Below are positions 18,271 to 26,688 of a stretch of 37,719 bases of DNA, piece after piece; position 1 is the first letter of the stretch, and each line of letters begins with the position of its first letter. The notes beneath the pieces are model-generated. The model worked only from the letters and a program-made list of their open reading frames with translations, was not told the DNA's origin and searched no databases. Source of the stretch: Gammaproteobacteria bacterium (GTDB lineage Bacteria; Pseudomonadota; Gammaproteobacteria; Ga0077536). The stretch covers positions 1 to 37,719 of the forward strand of contig JALRCR010000009.1 of NCBI GenBank assembly GCA_023257255.1. The letters run 5' to 3'. A program made the translations under genes and the position numbers.

Positions 18271-19323
18271 TCAACGTTGCTGGGCTTCGATCCCGCCCTG
18301 CAAGACGTAGGTTTGGAACCCACGTTCGCTCAGCAGGAATGCAGCCGCAGAACTGCGTCTCCCCGTATCACAGTAAACAATGTAGGGCACATTAGGATTG
18401 AGCGAATCCACCTTAAGCCGCAGCATGAAGAGCGGAATATTCAGGCTGTCGGGCAGGCCTTTGTTTGCGTGTTCGCTTTCCAGGCGCACATCAAGCCAAC
18501 GCGCACCGGACCTGACCTTCTCCAAGGCCTGATCGGTGGTGAGCCAGTTGATCATGGGTTCCTTCAAGAGGGCGAGAAAGTCCGCCTTGGCCAGGCGCAT
18601 CAGAAAACCGTCCGTCTCCATCGTGATGGTGGCATTCCGTTTTGCTTCGGAGATCAGCGCCTCTTCACCAAACGCATCGCCGTCTTTGAGGGTGGCGAGC
18701 GTCAATTCGGTACCGGTCTTGGAGGTTCGGGTCACCTTGGCGCGGCCCGATTTGATGATGTAGTAGTAGTCGCCCTCATCGCCCTGGTGAATCACGATTT
18801 CGCCGGCGCGCTTCGCGACCTCCTGAATGCGCATGAACATCGCCTGGATGTTCGCGGGAGGAATCTGCAAAAAGGATTTGGACTGGAGAATCTTGGTCAT
18901 CCAGTCGCCGTCTTCATCCAGAGCCGATGACTCGACTTGAATTTCGTTGACCTCGATACCGGACAGCTGGTCCCAGGTCAGCAAGATATCCAGCAGGTCA
19001 GCGTCAAGCCGCGTGATCTTGCAGTCTGTGCGGGCTTTGCCGCTGTGCTTTCGCGGCTGGTTATTCGACAGCGGGTGTTTCGCGGCATCGGTGCCGGCGC
19101 TAATCAGCGTGCTGGTTCCCGCGTCATCGGTCAGCGCAATCTGACCTTCAAGCAGGTAGATGGACTTGCGGTCAGCGTCGCCAATTTTAAAGATGGTTTT
19201 GCCCGCCGCGACCTCTTCCACCAGCGCCTTGCTGGCCAGCTCCTGGAAATTGTCGGCGTTGAGGGCATTGGCGGGAATCAGCGTCCGGAGGAGCGCCCGA
19301 TCAACGAGTTTTGCGTCGGCCAT
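18271..19323 (-). CDS. Double cyclic-nucleotide-binding domain protein fused to rhodanese
   Basis: The 350-aa protein has three parts. A first, degenerate cNMP-binding fold (about 15-130) lacks the phosphate-binding cassette. A second cNMP domain (about 140-255) has GDEGDYYYIIKSGRAKV and a cassette FGEEALISEAKRNATI with the expected Glu and Arg. A C-terminal rhodanese domain (about 258-350) carries LDVRLESEHANKGLPDSLNIP and the active Cys318 in YCDTGRRSS. There is no HTH or membrane segment, so it is probably cytosolic. A model in which nucleotide binding controls sulfur transfer is inference. A CHASE2 protein that may be a cyclase lies elsewhere in the window. It is divergent from the CDGSH gene and followed by aroE. 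Confidence 0.85.
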   Translation of the reverse strand: MADAKLVDRALLRTLIPANALNADNFQELASKALVEEVAAGKTIFKIGDADRKSIYLLEGQIALTDDAGTSTLISAGTDAAKHPLSNNQPRKHSGKARTDCKITRLDADLLDILLTWDQLSGIEVNEIQVESSALDEDGDWMTKILQSKSFLQIPPANIQAMFMRIQEVAKRAGEIVIHQGDEGDYYYIIKSGRAKVTRTSKTGTELTLATLKDGDAFGEEALISEAKRNATITMETDGFLMRLAKADFLALLKEPMINWLTTDQALEKVRSGARWLDVRLESEHANKGLPDSLNIPLFMLRLKVDSLNPNVPYIVYCDTGRRSSAAAFLLSERGFQTYVLQGGIEAQQR

Positions 19324-19402
19324 GATGTTCGCAGTGCGCTCGTGGAGAAATTAGGTGTCTTGAGCTAACGGCAACCGTTGGAAGCGGCAGGGGGTTTCTG
19401 CC

Positions 19403-19431
19403 TTGTTCGCTCTTCGCTGCCCAACTATTGT
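19403..19431 (+). promoter_or_regulatory. Candidate sigma-70 promoter of the CDGSH gene
   Basis: TTGTTC (19403-19408) and TATTGT (19426-19431) are spaced by 17 nt, about 90 nt upstream of the ATG at 19524. Both hexamers are only partial matches. The rest of the 200-nt divergent gap shows nothing further that I can support. Confidence 0.3.
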
Positions 19432-19523
19432 ATGCAGGCATTTGGCGCAATGAAAGTTGCGCCCTTCCGGATGTTAACCGCAGTTATTTCCGCACCACCG
19501 AACCAAGCCCGACAGGAGATGTC

Positions 19524-19760
19524 ATGGATAAGCCCGTTTGCGCACAGAACAGCCCGATTAAAGTCGACTTGGAGCCCGGTCAATACTGGTGGTGCTCCTG
19601 CGGTCTATCCAAGAAGCAGCCCTTCTGTGACGGCGCCCACAAGGGGACCGCCTTCACGCCAGAGATGTTCAAGGTAGAGTCGGCGCAGACCATGTGGCTC
19701 TGCGCCTGCAAACAGACCAAACGCAAGCCTATGTGTGACGGTGCCCACAAAGCCTTGTGA
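19524..19760 (+). CDS. Tandem CDGSH-type iron-sulfur protein
   Basis: This 78-aa protein holds two CDGSH motifs. The first uses Cys24, Cys26, Cys35 and His39 (WCSCGLSKKQPFCDGAHKG); the second uses Cys60, Cys62, Cys71 and His75 (LCACKQTKRKPMCDGAHK). CDGSH proteins bind 2Fe-2S clusters through three Cys and one His and act in redox sensing or cluster transfer; the tandem form resembles the MiNT/CISD3 class. The ATG at 19524 has AGGAG about 7 nt upstream, so an upstream in-frame start at 19428 is rejected. There is no membrane anchor. It is monocistronic, facing amtB. Confidence 0.93.
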   Translation: MDKPVCAQNSPIKVDLEPGQYWWCSCGLSKKQPFCDGAHKGTAFTPEMFKVESAQTMWLCACKQTKRKPMCDGAHKAL

Positions 19761-19772
19761 GCCCGCCGGTCG

Positions 19773-19800
19773 CCCCGAACCCACAAACAGGGGTTCGGGG
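19773..19800. terminator. Stem-loop between CDGSH gene and amtB
   Basis: A perfect 10-bp inverted repeat, CCCCGAACCC (19773-19782) and GGGTTCGGGG (19791-19800), encloses an 8-nt loop. It lies between two convergent genes, so it probably ends transcription from both sides. Neither side has a T-tract directly after the stem, so it may act as a barrier or 3'-end stabiliser instead of a classic terminator. Confidence 0.5.
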
Positions 19801-19815
19801 TGAGTGCAAAAAGCC

Positions 19816-21108
19816 CTAGAGACTGTAGCCGCGCTCGCCGTGATCAGCGAGATCCAGACCTTCGTTCTCTTCCTCGGCACTTACGCGCAGCCCAACCGTG
19901 AGCGCCAAAAGCTTCAGCAGTACAAAGGTGACGAAGCCGCTCCACGCCGCGGTAACGGCAACCGCAAGCGCCTGAACGCCAATCTGGCCGCCCATCGTTT
20001 GGCCGGCCGCCAGACCGGTGCCGCCCAAACTGTCTACCACAAACAGACCGGTAAGGATTGAACCCAGCACCCCGCCGACGCCGTGCACCGGGAAAACATC
20101 AAGCGAGTCGTCAATGTTGAGCACACGCTTCACGTAGTGTGTGGCGAAATAGCAGACACCGCCGGCCAAAAACCCGATGAACACCCCGGCGCCTGGTCCC
20201 ACGAATCCAGAGGCCGGCGTGATCGTACCCAGACCGGCCACCATGCCGGTCACGATGCCGAGCACGCTCGGCTTACCGTAGCGTTTCCATTCGATGACGC
20301 CCCAAGCCAAGGCCCCGGCAGCGGCCGAAAGATGAGTTACTAACATCGCCATGCCCGCGCTGCCATTTGCCGCCAACGCGCTACCCGCATTGAAGCCAAA
20401 CCATCCCACCCACAACATCGAAGCGCCGGTTACCACCAGTGTCATGTTGTGAGGCGGCATTGCGGTATCCGGAAAGCCCCGGCGGCGACCGACGACCAAT
20501 GCGGCGACCAACGCGGCCACCCCGGCGTTCACGTGAACCACAATACCGCCCGCGAAATCGAGCACACCAAGTTTCGCAAGCCAACCGCCACCCCAAACCC
20601 AGTGGCAGACCGGCACATACGCGAGCAGGAACCACCCGGCGCTAAAAAGAATGCTGGTGGCGAACTTAACGCGCTCGACAAACGCCCCGATGATCAGCGC
20701 AGGCGTAATGACCGCGAAGGTCATCTGGAACATTAAGAAGACCGTCTCAGGCACGTCGCCTATCAGGGCGTCACGCGTCAGCCCTTCCAGCCAAATCTTG
20801 CCGCCACCGATATAGTCCTGAAGCGCACCGCCGTTGCCGAACGCCAGTCCATAGCCGCAGGCAAACCACAGGATCGATACCAGGCAGGTAATCGCGAAAC
20901 ATTGCATCAGCACGGAGAGCGCGTTTTTGCTCCTGACCAGTCCACCGTAGAACAGCGCCAAACCGGGCAGCGTCATGAACAACACCAAGGCCGTCGAGAC
21001 CAGCAACCAAGCGGTATTCCCGCTGCTGAGTTCACCGGCCGTCGCGACGCCCGGAAAGCTTAGGGTGAACGCCGACAACAGGCCGGCCTTAACGCACGCG
21101 CGCTTCAT
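19816..21108 (-). CDS. amtB: Ammonium transporter AmtB
   Basis: AmtB is the trimeric inner-membrane ammonium channel blocked by GlnK. The 430-aa protein has a signal peptide (cut near VATA|GELSSG), eleven predicted hydrophobic segments, LPGLALFYGGLVR, CHWVWGGGWL, and the twin conducting histidines His192 (VVHVNAG) and His342 (VHGVGG). The C-terminal tail EENEGLDLADHGERGYSL fits the cytosolic segment that contacts PII. The start has GAGGAG about 9 nt upstream. A sigma-54-like promoter lies at 21184-21199, and an NtrC-like site upstream of it suggests induction under nitrogen limitation. Confidence 0.97.
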   Translation of the reverse strand: MKRACVKAGLLSAFTLSFPGVATAGELSSGNTAWLLVSTALVLFMTLPGLALFYGGLVRSKNALSVLMQCFAITCLVSILWFACGYGLAFGNGGALQDYIGGGKIWLEGLTRDALIGDVPETVFLMFQMTFAVITPALIIGAFVERVKFATSILFSAGWFLLAYVPVCHWVWGGGWLAKLGVLDFAGGIVVHVNAGVAALVAALVVGRRRGFPDTAMPPHNMTLVVTGASMLWVGWFGFNAGSALAANGSAGMAMLVTHLSAAAGALAWGVIEWKRYGKPSVLGIVTGMVAGLGTITPASGFVGPGAGVFIGFLAGGVCYFATHYVKRVLNIDDSLDVFPVHGVGGVLGSILTGLFVVDSLGGTGLAAGQTMGGQIGVQALAVAVTAAWSGFVTFVLLKLLALTVGLRVSAEEENEGLDLADHGERGYSL

Positions 21109-21183
21109 GAATTGTGTCTCCTCGGTGGATGATGTGCGAAGGCAGATGCCGGACGCTCAGAGCAAAACGCCCCAGCAAAGTGC

Positions 21184-21199
21184 AGCACCATCCGTGCCA
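21184..21199 (-). promoter_or_regulatory. Candidate sigma-54 promoter of amtB
   Basis: On the minus strand the sequence reads TGGCACGGATGGTGCT. The GG of the -24 element and the GC of the -12 element are spaced as in the RpoN consensus TGGCACG-N4-TTGCW. Only the first base of the -12 half differs. The predicted start point is about 65 nt upstream of the amtB ATG. Confidence 0.6.
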
Positions 21200-21227
21200 C
21201 AGAGCAGAAGATTCAAAATAGTGCAGG

Positions 21228-21250
21228 AAAAATCCCGGATTGTCCGGGAT
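21228..21250 (-). terminator. Intrinsic terminator of glnK
   Basis: On the minus strand, ATCCCGGA pairs with TCCGGGAT around a 3-nt loop, and a run of five T follows directly. This is a textbook Rho-independent terminator. It lies 180 nt after the glnK stop and just upstream of the amtB promoter, so it separates the two transcripts. Confidence 0.72.
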
Positions 21251-21276
21251 GAGCGCGTCAGACCGCGGCCTCAAAC

Positions 21277-21293
21277 TGAACCACCGCGGTGCG
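21277..21293. promoter_or_regulatory. Candidate NtrC enhancer site for amtB
   Basis: TGAACC-ACCGC-GGTGCG matches the NtrC consensus TGCACC-N5-GGTGCA at 10 of 12 half-site positions. It is centred about 112 bp upstream of the predicted amtB start point, a typical enhancer distance for sigma-54 promoters. Confidence 0.5.
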
Positions 21294-21429
21294 GACGGGG
21301 GTAGGAATGCCTTAAATTGAGGCGCGCGAGGCCGACCGCAAGGCGAAGCTCACGGTATTGAGACCCACCTTGAGATTCACCGCCCGTACGCCCTGAAGCT
21401 TGCTTGCAGGGCGCAGTGCGGTGCTGAGC

Positions 21430-21828
<399 letters not shown>

Positions 21829-22000
21829 TCAATTCGAAGTCGCCTGATTGTCCGCATCGCAGGGCTATGCCTGCCCGCCCCATCCATTGCATGAGGGCTA
21901 CGTCTGTCTCAACCGTACCATACAGCCTCCGCGCACTCACCAATGCGAGCCCGGCGGCTGGTTGGCACGGTCGGAACAACCGACCGGACGGTTCTTCATT

Positions 22001-22016
22001 TGCATCTAGCGTGCCA
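22001..22016 (-). promoter_or_regulatory. Candidate sigma-54 promoter of glnK
   Basis: The minus strand reads TGGCACGCTAGATGCA: a perfect -24 TGGCACG, a 4-nt spacer, and ATGCA in place of TTGCA. Spacing of GG and GC is correct. It predicts a leader of about 220 nt before glnK. A half NtrC motif, TGGTGCA, lies at 22053-22059. The remaining bases of the 447-nt glnK/ubiK gap hold a 14-bp palindrome (22107-22120) and no gene that I can support. Confidence 0.5.
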
Positions 22017-22215
22017 CGGCGGGACAAAACTCTCCTGATGGCTTGAAAGTCGTGGTGCAGATGAAAGACCATGCCCGTAGAGCAATTCACGCGCCTGCCG
22101 AATCTCGCCTGCCGGCAGGCTCAACGCACTAAAATTGAACTCACCGGCCGGCGGTCATCATCTGTCTACCAGCCATAATCTCGGCAACCCATGCGGTGCC
22201 CCGGACTTTAAAAAA

Positions 22216-22458
22216 ATGAATAGCGAGACCCTCGAACGCCTCATGCAACAACTTTCCGATTTATTTGGTCGCGAGCAATCGGGCAATCGGGAGGAAATAA
22301 AAAGCGTGCTTGCCGCGACCCTGACGGCGGGACTGGCGCGCATGAATCTGGTGACCAGGGAGGAGTTTGAAGCGCAAACGGCGTTGCTCGCCCGTACCCG
22401 CGAAAAACTCGAGTCGCTGGAAGCCCAGTTGTCGGCGCTGGAGACAACTTCAGACTAG
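22216..22458 (+). CDS. ubiK: Ubiquinone biosynthesis accessory factor UbiK
   Basis: The 80-aa protein belongs to the UbiK/BMFP (YqiC) family: an N-terminal amphipathic helix (MNSETLERLMQQLSDLF), a middle helix (LAATLTAGLARMNLVTREEFE) and a C-terminal coiled coil (LLARTREKLESLEAQLSALE). UbiK works with UbiJ in the aerobic Ubi complex and binds lipids. The ATG at 22216 fits the family length; an in-frame start 81 nt upstream adds unrelated residues. No clear Shine-Dalgarno is visible. The gene lies between glnK and comM, a neighbourhood also found in pseudomonads. Confidence 0.9.
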   Translation: MNSETLERLMQQLSDLFGREQSGNREEIKSVLAATLTAGLARMNLVTREEFEAQTALLARTREKLESLEAQLSALETTSD

Positions 22459-22528
22459 ACGCCAGCGCCGTCATTTTCTGACCCGATGCAAGGACGCATC
22501 GGTGCAACCACTCACGGAAGGAGTAGCC

Positions 22529-24064
22529 ATGACCATTGCCATTGCCCACTGCCGGGCCCAATTAGGTATCGAAGCCCCGGCAGTCGCCATTGAAACCCAT
22601 CTGTCCAACGGCCTGCCCGCGTTCAACTTAGTGGGCATGGCCGAGACCGCGGTTCGGGAAAGCAAGGAGCGCGTCCGCTCGGCGCTGCTCAATTCGGGCT
22701 TCGAGTTTCCGTCCAACCGCATCACTGTCAGTCTGGCCCCCGGCGACTTGCCAAAGGAAGGCACGCGCTACGATCTGGCCATTGCGCTCAGCATTCTGGC
22801 CGCATCCGGACAGATTCCACTTGCCGCCTTGAGCCGGTTTGAGGCGGTCGCAGAACTTGCCCTGACTGGAGCGCTCCGACCGGTGAGGGGCATCATGCCC
22901 GCCGCGCGGGCCTGTCTGTTGGCCCAGCGTTTCATAGTGCTGGCGCCCGCCGCGCAAACCGAAGCCCAACTTGTCAGGCAACTACGGGTGCTCCCCGCCG
23001 CCGACCTCAGCGCGTTGTGCCAGCATCTCAAAGGCATCACGCCACTTGAATGGGCGGCCGCGCCAGCCCCGGCCACCGACCGCTCCCACGCTGGCGAAGC
23101 CGACCTTAGCGATGTCGCCGGCCAGTTTCTGGCCCGACGCGCGCTGGAAGTCGCCGCGGCGGGCGGCCATAACCTGCTGCTTTCTGGCCCGCCCGGGACT
23201 GGCAAAACCATGCTGGCAAGCCGACTCCCGTCCCTGTTGCCGCCGCTCGAAGACGAGGAAGCCTACGAGGTCGCCGCCATTCACTCGGTTGCCGGTGCGC
23301 CCCGGCAGGAACAGGACTGGCAGCGCGCCCCCTACCGGTCGCCGCACCACACCTGTTCCGCCCCGGCGCTGGTGGGCGGTGGCTCGTTACCGCGTCCGGG
23401 TGAAGTCTCGCTTGCACACCGCGGCGTGCTCTTTCTCGATGAATTACCCGAATTTGGCCGACGCGTTCTCGACGTCTTGCGGGAACCGCTGGAGACCGGG
23501 CGCGTATCGATTGCGCGAGCGGCGCGCAGCGTCGAGTTCCCCGCCCGTTTCCAGCTTGTCGCTGCGATGAACCCCTGCCCCTGCGGCTTCTGGGGCGACC
23601 CCGGTAATGCCTGTCGCTGCACGCCAGAAATGGTCAGGCACTATCGCGCCAAAGTCTCCGGTCCGCTGCTTGACCGGATTGACCTGCAGATTGAGGTCAC
23701 CCGCGAGCGCCACTGGTTACGCGCCGCGAATGGTGAACCGCCCGAAAGCAGCGCGCTGGTGCGCAGCCGGACGATGGCCGCGCGCCAACGGCAACTATCC
23801 CGTCAGGCCAAAAGTAATCACGAGCTCGGCGCCGGCGAACTCAAACATCACGCCCCGATGAATGAGGCTGCTGCCAGCTTCCTGGCCCGTGCTTTCGACC
23901 ACTACCGGCTCAATCCGCGCAGTTATCACCGTGTGGTGAAACTGGCACGAACCATTGCAGATCTGGCGGTGGAAGATGTCCTGCGCGAAGAGCATATCAG
24001 CGAAGCGCTGTCGCTACGCCGGCTGGAAATCAGCGCCGCAGCCACCGTGGGCAACCCACGCTGA
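22529..24064 (+). CDS. comM: Mg chelatase-like AAA+ helicase ComM (YifB)
   Basis: ComM is a hexameric AAA+ branch-migration helicase that helps integrate DNA taken up by natural transformation; in species without competence its role is less clear. The 511-aa protein has an N-terminal Lon-protease-like/ChlI domain (1-170), Walker A GPPGTGKT (220-227), Walker B GVLFLDEL (299-306), a zinc-like NPCPCGFWGDPGNACRC segment and a C-terminal domain with LNPRSYHRVVKLARTIADL. Start ATG 22529 has the strong GGAAGGAG. An in-frame upstream start at 22367 inside ubiK is rejected. Confidence 0.95.
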   Translation: MTIAIAHCRAQLGIEAPAVAIETHLSNGLPAFNLVGMAETAVRESKERVRSALLNSGFEFPSNRITVSLAPGDLPKEGTRYDLAIALSILAASGQIPLAALSRFEAVAELALTGALRPVRGIMPAARACLLAQRFIVLAPAAQTEAQLVRQLRVLPAADLSALCQHLKGITPLEWAAAPAPATDRSHAGEADLSDVAGQFLARRALEVAAAGGHNLLLSGPPGTGKTMLASRLPSLLPPLEDEEAYEVAAIHSVAGAPRQEQDWQRAPYRSPHHTCSAPALVGGGSLPRPGEVSLAHRGVLFLDELPEFGRRVLDVLREPLETGRVSIARAARSVEFPARFQLVAAMNPCPCGFWGDPGNACRCTPEMVRHYRAKVSGPLLDRIDLQIEVTRERHWLRAANGEPPESSALVRSRTMAARQRQLSRQAKSNHELGAGELKHHAPMNEAAASFLARAFDHYRLNPRSYHRVVKLARTIADLAVEDVLREEHISEALSLRRLEISAAATVGNPR

Positions 24065-24132
24065 CTGCTCCTTTACCCTGCTGGCCGGATTCACTACATT
24101 CGGCCTCCCCTACAGTCACAGGCGGTGACATC

Positions 24133-24513
24133 GTGTCTTCAAGTCCTCACGCCATCCGGGTCCTTGCGCAGTCCAGTTTTCTCGCCGAACAGTCGGAGCC
24201 CGGGCGCAACCGCTACGTGTTCTCCTACACGATTAGCATCCAGAACATCGGGAGCCGTACCGCCCAGCTGCTCGCCAGGCATTGGGTCATTACCGACGCC
24301 CTCGGCAAGGTGCAGGAAGTCCGCGGCCAAGGCGTGGTGGGCGAGCAACCCGTACTGGAACCCGGCCAGAGCTTCGAGTACACCAGCGGCGCCGTGATCG
24401 AGACGCCGCTGGGCACGATGACCGGTAGCTATCAGATGGTCGGCATTGACGGCCAGGCCTTCGACGCCGAAATCCCGCCGTTCCGGCTCGCGGTCCCCAA
24501 CGCGCTGCACTGA
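24133..24513 (+). CDS. apaG: ApaG domain protein
   Basis: The 126-aa protein is an ApaG/F-box-A-type immunoglobulin-like fold: RNRYVFSYTISIQNIG, LLARHWVITDALGKVQEVRGQGVVGEQP, and the conserved YTSGAVIETPLGTMTGSYQMV. ApaG is linked to cobalt and magnesium resistance in Salmonella, and its biochemical role is unclear. It starts with GTG at 24133; no in-frame ATG fits the family better. The gene precedes apaH by 16 nt, as in E. coli, but is detached from rsmA. Confidence 0.92.
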   Translation: MSSSPHAIRVLAQSSFLAEQSEPGRNRYVFSYTISIQNIGSRTAQLLARHWVITDALGKVQEVRGQGVVGEQPVLEPGQSFEYTSGAVIETPLGTMTGSYQMVGIDGQAFDAEIPPFRLAVPNALH

Positions 24514-24529
24514 TGCCACGGGTTCGGGC

Positions 24530-25372
24530 GTGAGCACCTACGTCATTGGCGATATTCAGGGCTGCGATCAGGAGTTGCAGGCCCTGCTACAACAGATCGC
24601 GTTCGACCCGGCGCACGACCGGCTGTGGCTCACGGGCGATCTCGTCAATCGCGGACCAGAGTCGCTGGCTGTCCTGCGTCGCCTGAAACAACTTGGATCT
24701 GCCGTGTCCATCGTGCTGGGCAATCACGATCTCCACTTGCTGGCCTGCCGTATGGTGAAGGCCGTCAAGCCTCGCAAGCGCGACACGCTGGACGACGTCC
24801 TTGCCGCGCCCGACTGCGATGAACTGCTGGACTGGCTACGCTGCCAGCCCTTGCTCCATCACGACCAAGCGCTGGGGCTGACCATGGTCCACGCCGGCCT
24901 CGCACCGCAGTGGACGCTGGAAGAGGCGCTGGGCTACGCGGCAGAAATTCACGTGTTGCTCAGTGGCGAGAACTGTCGCGAATTTCTCGCCGCCATGTAC
25001 GGCGACCAGCCCGCGCGCTGGCGCAACTCGCTTACCGGCCTTGAACGCGCCCGGCTGATCACCAACTGCCTTACCCGCATGCGTTTTCTGACGCCTGACG
25101 GTGAACTGAACCTGCGGGCCAAAGGCGCCCCCAGCCCGGAGACCCGCGACCTGCTGCCGTGGTTTGCGGTGCCGGGACGAAAAAACGCCGGGCACCGGGT
25201 GGTGTTCGGCCACTGGTCAACGCTGCGTCTGAGTGCCGACGAAGAGCGGCGCTACGGCGTAATCCCGCTCGATACGGGCGCCGTCTGGGGCGGTGAGCTT
25301 ACCGCCTGGTGCGTGGAGACCGGGCATCGCGTTCAGGTGCAGGGCAGCGGCACCAGCGACACGGCAGACTAG
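24530..25372 (+). CDS. apaH: Symmetrical bis(5'-nucleosyl)-tetraphosphatase
   Basis: ApaH hydrolyses Ap4A to two ADP and, in E. coli, removes Np4 caps from RNA. The 280-aa protein (E. coli also 280) has the metallophosphatase motifs GDIQG (7-11), GDLVNRGP (36-43), GNHD (64-67), VHAGLAP and GHW. The GTG at 24530 is the only start that fits, since upstream in-frame codons lie within apaG. Its stop overlaps that of the convergent folA by 4 nt, so the two mRNAs must overlap at their 3' ends. Confidence 0.95.
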   Translation: MSTYVIGDIQGCDQELQALLQQIAFDPAHDRLWLTGDLVNRGPESLAVLRRLKQLGSAVSIVLGNHDLHLLACRMVKAVKPRKRDTLDDVLAAPDCDELLDWLRCQPLLHHDQALGLTMVHAGLAPQWTLEEALGYAAEIHVLLSGENCREFLAAMYGDQPARWRNSLTGLERARLITNCLTRMRFLTPDGELNLRAKGAPSPETRDLLPWFAVPGRKNAGHRVVFGHWSTLRLSADEERRYGVIPLDTGAVWGGELTAWCVETGHRVQVQGSGTSDTAD

Positions 25373-25866
25373 GTCGCGGCGGTAACGCGCTCCAGCACCA
25401 GAAAATGACAGGGATATTCGTTCTTGTCGTCGGCAGCGACCGACTCCCGGCTGACTTCGCGCCAGTCCTCGCGCCGTAAGGCGGGAAAGCTGACATCGCC
25501 GCTGACCGTCGCATCAACCTCGGTCAAAAACAGCCGTTCGCAGCGCGGCAGCGCCGCTGCGTAGACCCGCGCGCCGCCCACCACCATCACTTCGTCCACC
25601 TCGGCGCACATCGCAAGCGCGCGCTCCAGGTCGGCAACGACCACACAACCATGCGCTCGGAATGCAGGGTCCGTACTCAGCACGATATTGAGCCGGCCGG
25701 GTAGCGGGCGCCCAATCGATTCGTGCGTGCGCCGGCCCATGATTAACGGATGCCCCATGGTGATCTCCCGAAAACGACGCAGGTCGGCCGACAGCCGCCA
25801 GGGCAATCCACCCTCGCGCCCGATCGTGCCCAGCCGATCCATCGCCACCACGACATTCACCCGCAT
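25369..25866 (-). CDS. folA: Dihydrofolate reductase
   Basis: FolA reduces dihydrofolate to tetrahydrofolate with NADPH. The 165-aa protein has VVVAMDRLGTIGREGGLPWRL, catalytic Asp28, MGRRTHESIGRPLPGRLNIVLS for NADPH binding, and VVGGARVYAAALP. It lies 21 nt downstream of thyA, whose reaction makes its substrate, so the pair forms a folate cycling unit. In E. coli folA is next to apaH; here adjacency is kept but the genes are convergent. Confidence 0.96.
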   Translation of the reverse strand: MRVNVVVAMDRLGTIGREGGLPWRLSADLRRFREITMGHPLIMGRRTHESIGRPLPGRLNIVLSTDPAFRAHGCVVVADLERALAMCAEVDEVMVVGGARVYAAALPRCERLFLTEVDATVSGDVSFPALRREDWREVSRESVAADDKNEYPCHFLVLERVTAAT

Positions 25867-25887
25867 TGGCGTTCCTCCGCGTCCCCG

Positions 25888-26682
25888 CTAGACCGCAATG
25901 GGCGCCGGGATGCCCGGCCAGGGGTCGTAGCCTTCCAGCTGGAAATCGTCGTATTTGAAATCGAACAGGGAGGTCACCGCCGGATTCACGCGCATCACGG
26001 GCAGGGCACGCGGCGCGCGCGTCAGCTGCAAATCGGCCTGCTCGAGGTGGTTGAGATACAGGTGCGCATCGCCCAGCGTGTGGACGAAATCGCCAGGCTT
26101 AAGACCGCAGACCTGCGCCACCATCAGCGTCAGCAAGGCATAAGACGCGATATTGAACGGCACCCCGAGAAAAATATCCGCGCTGCGCTGATACATCTGA
26201 CAGGACAGCCGACCGTCGGCTACGTAGAACTGACACATCACGTGACAGGGCGCGAGCGCCATCGCCGGCAGCTCCGCCACGTTCCAGGCGCTAAACACAT
26301 GCCGGCGCGAATCCGGGTCCCGCCGAATGCCGTCGACCAGCGCGCTCAACTGGTCGAACACCGCGCCGTCCGCGCCTCGCCAGCGACGCCACTGCACGCC
26401 GTAAACCGGGCCCAGTTCGCCCTGCTCGTCCGCCCACTCGTCCCAAATGCTCACCCCGTTTTCGCGCAGGTAAGCGATGTTCGACTCCCCGCGGATAAAC
26501 CACAGCAGTTCATGAATGATCGATTTGAGATGCAGCTTCTTGGTCGTCAGCAGCGGAAATCCGGCCGCCAGATCAAAGCGCATCTGATAGCCAAACACGC
26601 TGAGCGTGCCGGTGCCGGTGCGGTCACCTTTGCGAATGCCGTGGTCACGGACATGCCGCATCAACTGAAGATATTGCTGCAT
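25888..26682 (-). CDS. thyA: Thymidylate synthase
   Basis: ThyA methylates dUMP to dTMP with methylene-tetrahydrofolate. The protein is 264 aa, exactly the E. coli length. It has [11 protein letters not shown], the nucleophile Cys146 in [33 protein letters not shown] and the dUMP-binding [12 protein letters not shown]. It lies 6 nt after lgt and 21 nt before folA. The lgt-thyA pair is widely conserved. Confidence 0.98.
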   Translation of the reverse strand: MQQYLQLMRHVRDHGIRKGDRTGTGTLSVFGYQMRFDLAAGFPLLTTKKLHLKSIIHELLWFIRGESNIAYLRENGVSIWDEWADEQGELGPVYGVQWRRWRGADGAVFDQLSALVDGIRRDPDSRRHVFSAWNVAELPAMALAPCHVMCQFYVADGRLSCQMYQRSADIFLGVPFNIASYALLTLMVAQVCGLKPGDFVHTLGDAHLYLNHLEQADLQLTRAPRALPVMRVNPAVTSLFDFKYDDFQLEGYDPWPGIPAPIAV

Positions 26683-26688
26683 ACGCCT

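Noticed and set aside
21389-21413. CGCCCTG/CAGGGCG stem after glnK as a terminator
   Set aside because: The loop is 11 nt and there is no T-tract; the hairpin at 21228-21250 is much better.
22107-22120. Perfect 14-bp palindrome GCCTGCCGGCAGGC between glnK and ubiK
   Set aside because: It might be an operator, but short GC palindromes arise by chance in such DNA and no second copy was noticed nearby.
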